Shown: positions 60,636 to 64,000 of the stretch, in pieces
How positions within the stretch are numbered: position 1 is the stretch's first letter
Layout of the letters: every line of letters starts with the position of its first letter
From: Planctomycetota bacterium
GTDB lineage: Bacteria; Planctomycetota; Phycisphaerae; UBA1845; UTPLA1
DNA length: 64,000 bases
Direction: 5' to 3'
Assembly (NCBI GenBank): GCA_003576905.1
Contig: QEVG01000021.1
Location: 1 to 64,000 of the forward strand
Notes under the pieces: model-generated
What the model was told of the DNA's origin: nothing
The model's database searches: none
What the model saw: only the letters and a program-made list of their open reading frames with translations
Program-made: the position numbers and the translations under genes

Positions 60636-62108
60636 ATGATTCATATCGTCGGCCTGCCGCGATTCCATGCGCTCGGATTGCTCCTGACGCTGACCGTAAT
60701 CGGGCTTTGTGTTCCCATGATTGCTGCCGGGGCCGATACGACCGCCGATGCCGTGTTCGGCCAACCCACGCTGAACGACAACAATCCCAACCAGCCGGCC
60801 GGGCTTCCCACCGTCGAGAATCTCTCCCTGTCAAACGCCGCGCACGTCGCCGTCGCCCCCGACGGCCGCGTGTATGTCTCAGACGTCGATAACCATCGGG
60901 TGATCAGTTGGCCCGATTCCCACGCATTCGTCAGCGGCGCACCGGCCAACATGGTCTTCGGCCAGCCGGACTTCGTCAGCAACGCGCCGAATGCCGGTGG
61001 GGCGGTCAGCGCGGCCGGGTTTTTTCTCCCCCAGGGACTCTGCATCGACGACGGCGGCAATCTGTGGGTGGCGGACGCATTCAATTCCCGCGTGCTCCGG
61101 TTCAACAACCCCGCGTCCGACGGGACCCCGTACGTCGCCGACCTCGTAATTGGCCAACCCGATTTTGCGAGCAGCGATCCCAATCTCGGCATGGGCTTCA
61201 GTGAAGTGGACGTGGCCTCGGCTGATTCGCTCTGTTTCCCCGGCCGTGTCCTGGTGCGCGGCACCGACGTCTGGATCGCCGATTCCGGCAATAGCCGCGT
61301 TCTGCACTACACGAACCCCACGGACAACAAGCCGCTCGCCGATCGCGTCCTGGGTCAGTTCGGCGATTTCTCCTGCCGCGTGAAGAACAACGACGGCACG
61401 TGCTCGGAAAAGTTCGGCGTCGCCGCAACCGCCGACAACCTGTTCAACCCGATCGGCCTCGGCCTTGCTCCCGACGGCGCGCTCTACGTCGCCGACTGGA
61501 TGAACCACCGCGTCCTGCGCTTCGTCGATCCGCTCGCAACCGATACGACTGCCGACGGCGTGATCGGCCAGCCTGATTTTTCCGACTCCGCGCCCGACGC
61601 CGGCGGCGTCGCGCAGGGACTGGAACTGCCGATCGACCTATTTGTCGACGGCGTCGGGAGCCTCTTCGTAGCCGACTCCGGCAATCACCGCGTGCTGGTC
61701 TTTCACTCGCCGGATGCTGCAACCAGCGCAGACGAAGTCTTCGGTCAACTTGGCAGCTTTTCATCCGATGCGCCCAATCACGGCCTCTCGCTGCCGTTTA
61801 CCGACGCGGATGGCCTCTGGGGTCCGACCGGCGTGGCCGTCGACGCCCATTGCAACGTGCTCGTCGCCGATACCAACAATTCGCGCGTCCTGCGATTTGA
61901 CTCGCCGATCCGCGCCTGCGCCGACATGAACTGCGACGAGGCTCTCGAATTCGACGACATTTCCGCGTTCGTGCTGGCCGTGCTCGATCGGGATGGCTAT
62001 CAATCCCTTTATCCCGGCTGCTTCGTCGGCGGCGGCGATCTGAATCACGACGGCCGCCTCGACGGCCGCGACGTGGCCTTGTTCAATGCGGTCCTGCTCG
62101 ATGATTGA
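60636..62108 (+). CDS. Secreted NHL-repeat protein with dockerin-like C-terminus
   Basis: 490 aa from ATG 60636 (GGGAGGG upstream). Signal peptide ALGLLLTLTVIGLCVPMIAAG. Then NHL beta-propeller repeats marked by VYVSDVDNHRVISWP, LWVADAFNSRVLRFN, VWIADSGNSRVLHYT, LYVADWMNHRVLRFV, LFVADSGNHRVLVFH and VLVADTNNSRVLRFD. The linkers repeat VFGQPDF-type sequences. The C-terminal ADMNCDEALEFDDISAF and GDLNHDGRLDGRDVALF pair is dockerin-like. It overlaps the next gene by 8 bp. Probably extracellular. Confidence 0.88.
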   Translation: MIHIVGLPRFHALGLLLTLTVIGLCVPMIAAGADTTADAVFGQPTLNDNNPNQPAGLPTVENLSLSNAAHVAVAPDGRVYVSDVDNHRVISWPDSHAFVSGAPANMVFGQPDFVSNAPNAGGAVSAAGFFLPQGLCIDDGGNLWVADAFNSRVLRFNNPASDGTPYVADLVIGQPDFASSDPNLGMGFSEVDVASADSLCFPGRVLVRGTDVWIADSGNSRVLHYTNPTDNKPLADRVLGQFGDFSCRVKNNDGTCSEKFGVAATADNLFNPIGLGLAPDGALYVADWMNHRVLRFVDPLATDTTADGVIGQPDFSDSAPDAGGVAQGLELPIDLFVDGVGSLFVADSGNHRVLVFHSPDAATSADEVFGQLGSFSSDAPNHGLSLPFTDADGLWGPTGVAVDAHCNVLVADTNNSRVLRFDSPIRACADMNCDEALEFDDISAFVLAVLDRDGYQSLYPGCFVGGGDLNHDGRLDGRDVALFNAVLLDD

Positions 62109-63087
62109 TCGATTCGCCTCAATCCGCGGCCTGCATTCATCGGCCGCGCGGCCAGTCCGCCACGCGCCTGGGAGCGAATCGCCCTCGCGCCGCGGCCTTA
62201 CGCTTATCGAGCTTCTTCTCGTCGTCGGCATCATCGCCATTCTTGTGGCGATCCTCGCCCCCGCGCTTACCGGCGCGAGACAAAACGCCCGAAGTGTCGC
62301 CTGCCGCGCCAACTTGCGCGGCCTCATCGAGGGAATGCTCGTCTATTCCGGGGGGGCCGATGACGCCATTATCCCGTCCTACAACATGAGCGGCGTCAGC
62401 TTCAGTGCCCGCAATCCTCTCGACGGCTGGGGACCGATCCTCGACAAGGGAAACTTCGTCCTCGGCTCGCGGGACATCTCCGGAAACCCCTTCTGCTGTC
62501 CTAACACTCTCAACACTCCCGGTATGGCGGGTACTCAGACCGGCGCCGACCCGATGAAGCCGCGCGGATACATGGACTGGCCGGCGGTCATTTCGCTTTC
62601 CCAGGTCTATGCCATGCCCGCGCCGCAGTGGGGGATGGAAAAGGTCATTCGTGTGGGGTACTGGATCAACGGCGACAACCCAATCGGCCGGCCGCTCAGG
62701 TTCATACCGGGGGTCCATTTCACCGGTTCCGTAGGCTACGGACCCGACCCCGAGGGCAAGGTCATGCAGGCCGGCAGGATATCCCGCATTCGCTGGCCCT
62801 CGCGTCTCATCGCTGTCGCCGACGGGATTTACTCCGGAAATCAGGAAGTCACGCGCCTCGGCGACCGGAATCTGCGCATCGGCTATCGGCACGCGGGGCG
62901 CAAGGGCCGGGCCAATGTCGCCTTCGCGGACGGCCATGTGGATTCCATCGAGGGCGACGCCTTCCCGAGAAAATTCGGCGAGGGGGGCATTCCGCTGGAA
63001 ACCGTTCGCGCGGAAAACCTCGGTGAAGGCCCGACGCTCTACGCCGACCCGCAGCGCGACCTCGCCTTGCCGCCGTCGGGCGGATGA
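62101..63087 (+). CDS. Type II pseudopilin-like protein of the H-X9-DG family
   Basis: 328 aa from ATG 62101. A 32-residue polar leader ends RRGLTLIELLLVVGIIAILV, the prepilin cleavage site (G before LTLIE) and N-terminal helix. The body is the DUF1559-type planctomycete domain with CRANLRGLIEGMLVYSGG. HAGRKGRANVAFADGHV near the end gives the H-X9-DG motif. Such proteins may be major pseudopilins of a type II secretion or adhesion system. The start overlaps the preceding stop, an unusual leader length is noted. Confidence 0.9.
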   Translation: MIDRFASIRGLHSSAARPVRHAPGSESPSRRGLTLIELLLVVGIIAILVAILAPALTGARQNARSVACRANLRGLIEGMLVYSGGADDAIIPSYNMSGVSFSARNPLDGWGPILDKGNFVLGSRDISGNPFCCPNTLNTPGMAGTQTGADPMKPRGYMDWPAVISLSQVYAMPAPQWGMEKVIRVGYWINGDNPIGRPLRFIPGVHFTGSVGYGPDPEGKVMQAGRISRIRWPSRLIAVADGIYSGNQEVTRLGDRNLRIGYRHAGRKGRANVAFADGHVDSIEGDAFPRKFGEGGIPLETVRAENLGEGPTLYADPQRDLALPPSGG

Positions 63088-63249
63088 GAGGCCGCCGTTT
63101 GGCGGTATCGGCTTATCCTGTCCGGGGTATGGCAGTCGGTGACGTTAGCCATATCATGGGTTTTGTCGACGTGGCGGATCGGGCGGGCGCCTTTCTCCGC
63201 GAGTGGCTGATTCACATCGATGTGCTTGATTTCGCGCGCCCTGTAGCAT

Positions 63250-64000
63250 GAGGCCCCGGAAAATGGTCAAGTTGCATCCCCGTTGGCTCATCGCGGCGAC
63301 GATCGCCGGCTTGGCGGCGCTTACCGGCTGCGCCAATCCGTCGGGCGGATTCGGCCTGGTGGGCGGAGGTTCGCGACCGACGCTGCTGACCAGGGAGGAA
63401 CTGCGCGACCGGCTCGACCAGTTCGAGGACAGCTTCGAGGCCCAGGTGCGCAAGGCGAGCGACGAGATTCTCGAACGCGACAGCTCGCGGCGCATGAAGC
63501 GCCTGACCCTCATCTGGCAGATGCGCATGGTCCCGATGCTGCGTAACACGCTCGATCAGGACAACCCCCTCGGAGCGGTTCTCGACAGTTGGACTCTCTG
63601 CCTGCGCATGCGCGCCTTTCTAACCGAGGGAGACGGAAAGTCCCTGTTCGGCGAGCAGCAGCCGATCGCCGTTCGCGCGGCCACCGAATGCGAAGCGGAA
63701 ATCCGCCGGATCGCCGAGTTGGTCCTGACACCGCAGATGATTCAGGACACGCAGTCACGCGTTCGCGATGTGGCCACCAAGCATCCGCTTTTCGGCGAAT
63801 TCAGTGGTGCCGACGTCCGAACCGCGATTGCGGGCGGTGACGATCGTGTCCTTCAGGATGTTCTCGCGATTCCACTTGCACCTTTCCGATGGCTTGGCGG
63901 CGTCGATGAGACGGCCCAGGCCATCAAGGGCTTTACAGCCGTTTCGGCCCGCCTGACAGACGTTGTGCAGGGGCTGGCCGCCGATGCCCGGCTCCAGACG
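63250..64000 (+). CDS. Putative lipoprotein, C-terminus beyond the window
   Basis: At least 250 aa, open to the right edge. The N-terminus WLIAATIAGLAALTGC is a lipoprotein signal with lipobox LTGC. Helical, charged domain (REELRDRLDQFEDSFEAQVR, MKRLTLIWQMRMVPMLRN) without recognisable enzyme motif. A second start ATG at 63265 has a slightly better position. It follows the pseudopilin gene by 162 bp. The complete length and function cannot be judged here. Confidence 0.7.

Noticed and set aside
1-64000. CRISPR array
   Set aside because: No set of identical 23-40 bp repeats with even spacing was seen; the 7-8 bp and 57-bp repeats have no spacers.

Overview
ORGANISM. This is GC-rich chromosomal DNA, most likely from a planctomycete (Planctomycetota, perhaps the Phycisphaerae side). 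The evidence is the combination of features: two ECF-type sigma factor genes each followed by a serine/threonine kinase with a TPR tail, secreted proteins with dockerin-like or thrombospondin-3-like D-C-N-x-N-G-x-P-D-E-C-D repeats, an H-X9-DG type prepilin, McsAB and orphan motAB. This is inferred from gene content; no rRNA is present. The density of intact housekeeping genes argues against a plasmid or prophage. LAYOUT. 1-5.3 kb: the mutasome genes imuB (cut by the window edge) and dnaE2. dnaE2 carries an in-frame 530-bp element with perfect 32-bp terminal inverted repeats that encodes its own four-helix-bundle protein. 5.3-17.7 kb: secreted and lipoprotein genes plus two tandem sigma factor / kinase-TPR modules. 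17.7-24.4 kb: a DUF3300 remnant, a ribose-type ABC transporter (rbsB, rbsA, rbsC), an L,D-transpeptidase and a membrane glycosyltransferase-like protein. 24.4-31.2 kb: a TPR membrane protein, a secreted proline iminopeptidase, tRNA-Leu(GAG), a secreted reprolysin-like metalloprotease and trpE. 31.3-36.6 kb: a large polytopic protein, a PTPS/QueD homologue, mcsA-mcsB and a JAMM peptidase. 36.6-40.2 kb: an HU/IHF-type protein, then feoA-feoB behind a clear promoter and operator. 40.2-48.5 kb: polytopic transferase-like proteins, motA-motB, a CxxC-cluster protein, a polysaccharide deacetylase, a 57-aa Flp-pilin-like peptide, an MmcQ/YjbR protein and a conserved-looking 65-aa protein. 49-54.8 kb: a large repeat/NIDO secreted protein, a membrane protein and an FG-GAP lipoprotein. 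55-64 kb: dihydrolipoamide dehydrogenase, an unknown coiled-coil protein, a HEAT-repeat lipoprotein, murI, scpB, an NHL-repeat protein, a prepilin and a lipoprotein cut by the right edge. HOW IT FITS TOGETHER. Most of the window is ordinary cell biology (translesion synthesis, iron and sugar uptake, protein arginine phosphorylation, cell wall, chromosome segregation) mixed with extracytoplasmic signalling and secreted repeat proteins. The most unusual thread is a set of short G-rich (or complementary C/T-rich) 7- and 8-bp phase-locked tandem repeats and small palindromes. They lie inside or beside conserved genes (dnaE2 twice, trpE, feoB, a glycosyltransferase-like gene, downstream of lpdA). 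The same GGGAACA heptamer forms the ends of the four-helix-bundle element in dnaE2. I read this as a family of small insertions that tolerate, and often keep, the host reading frame.
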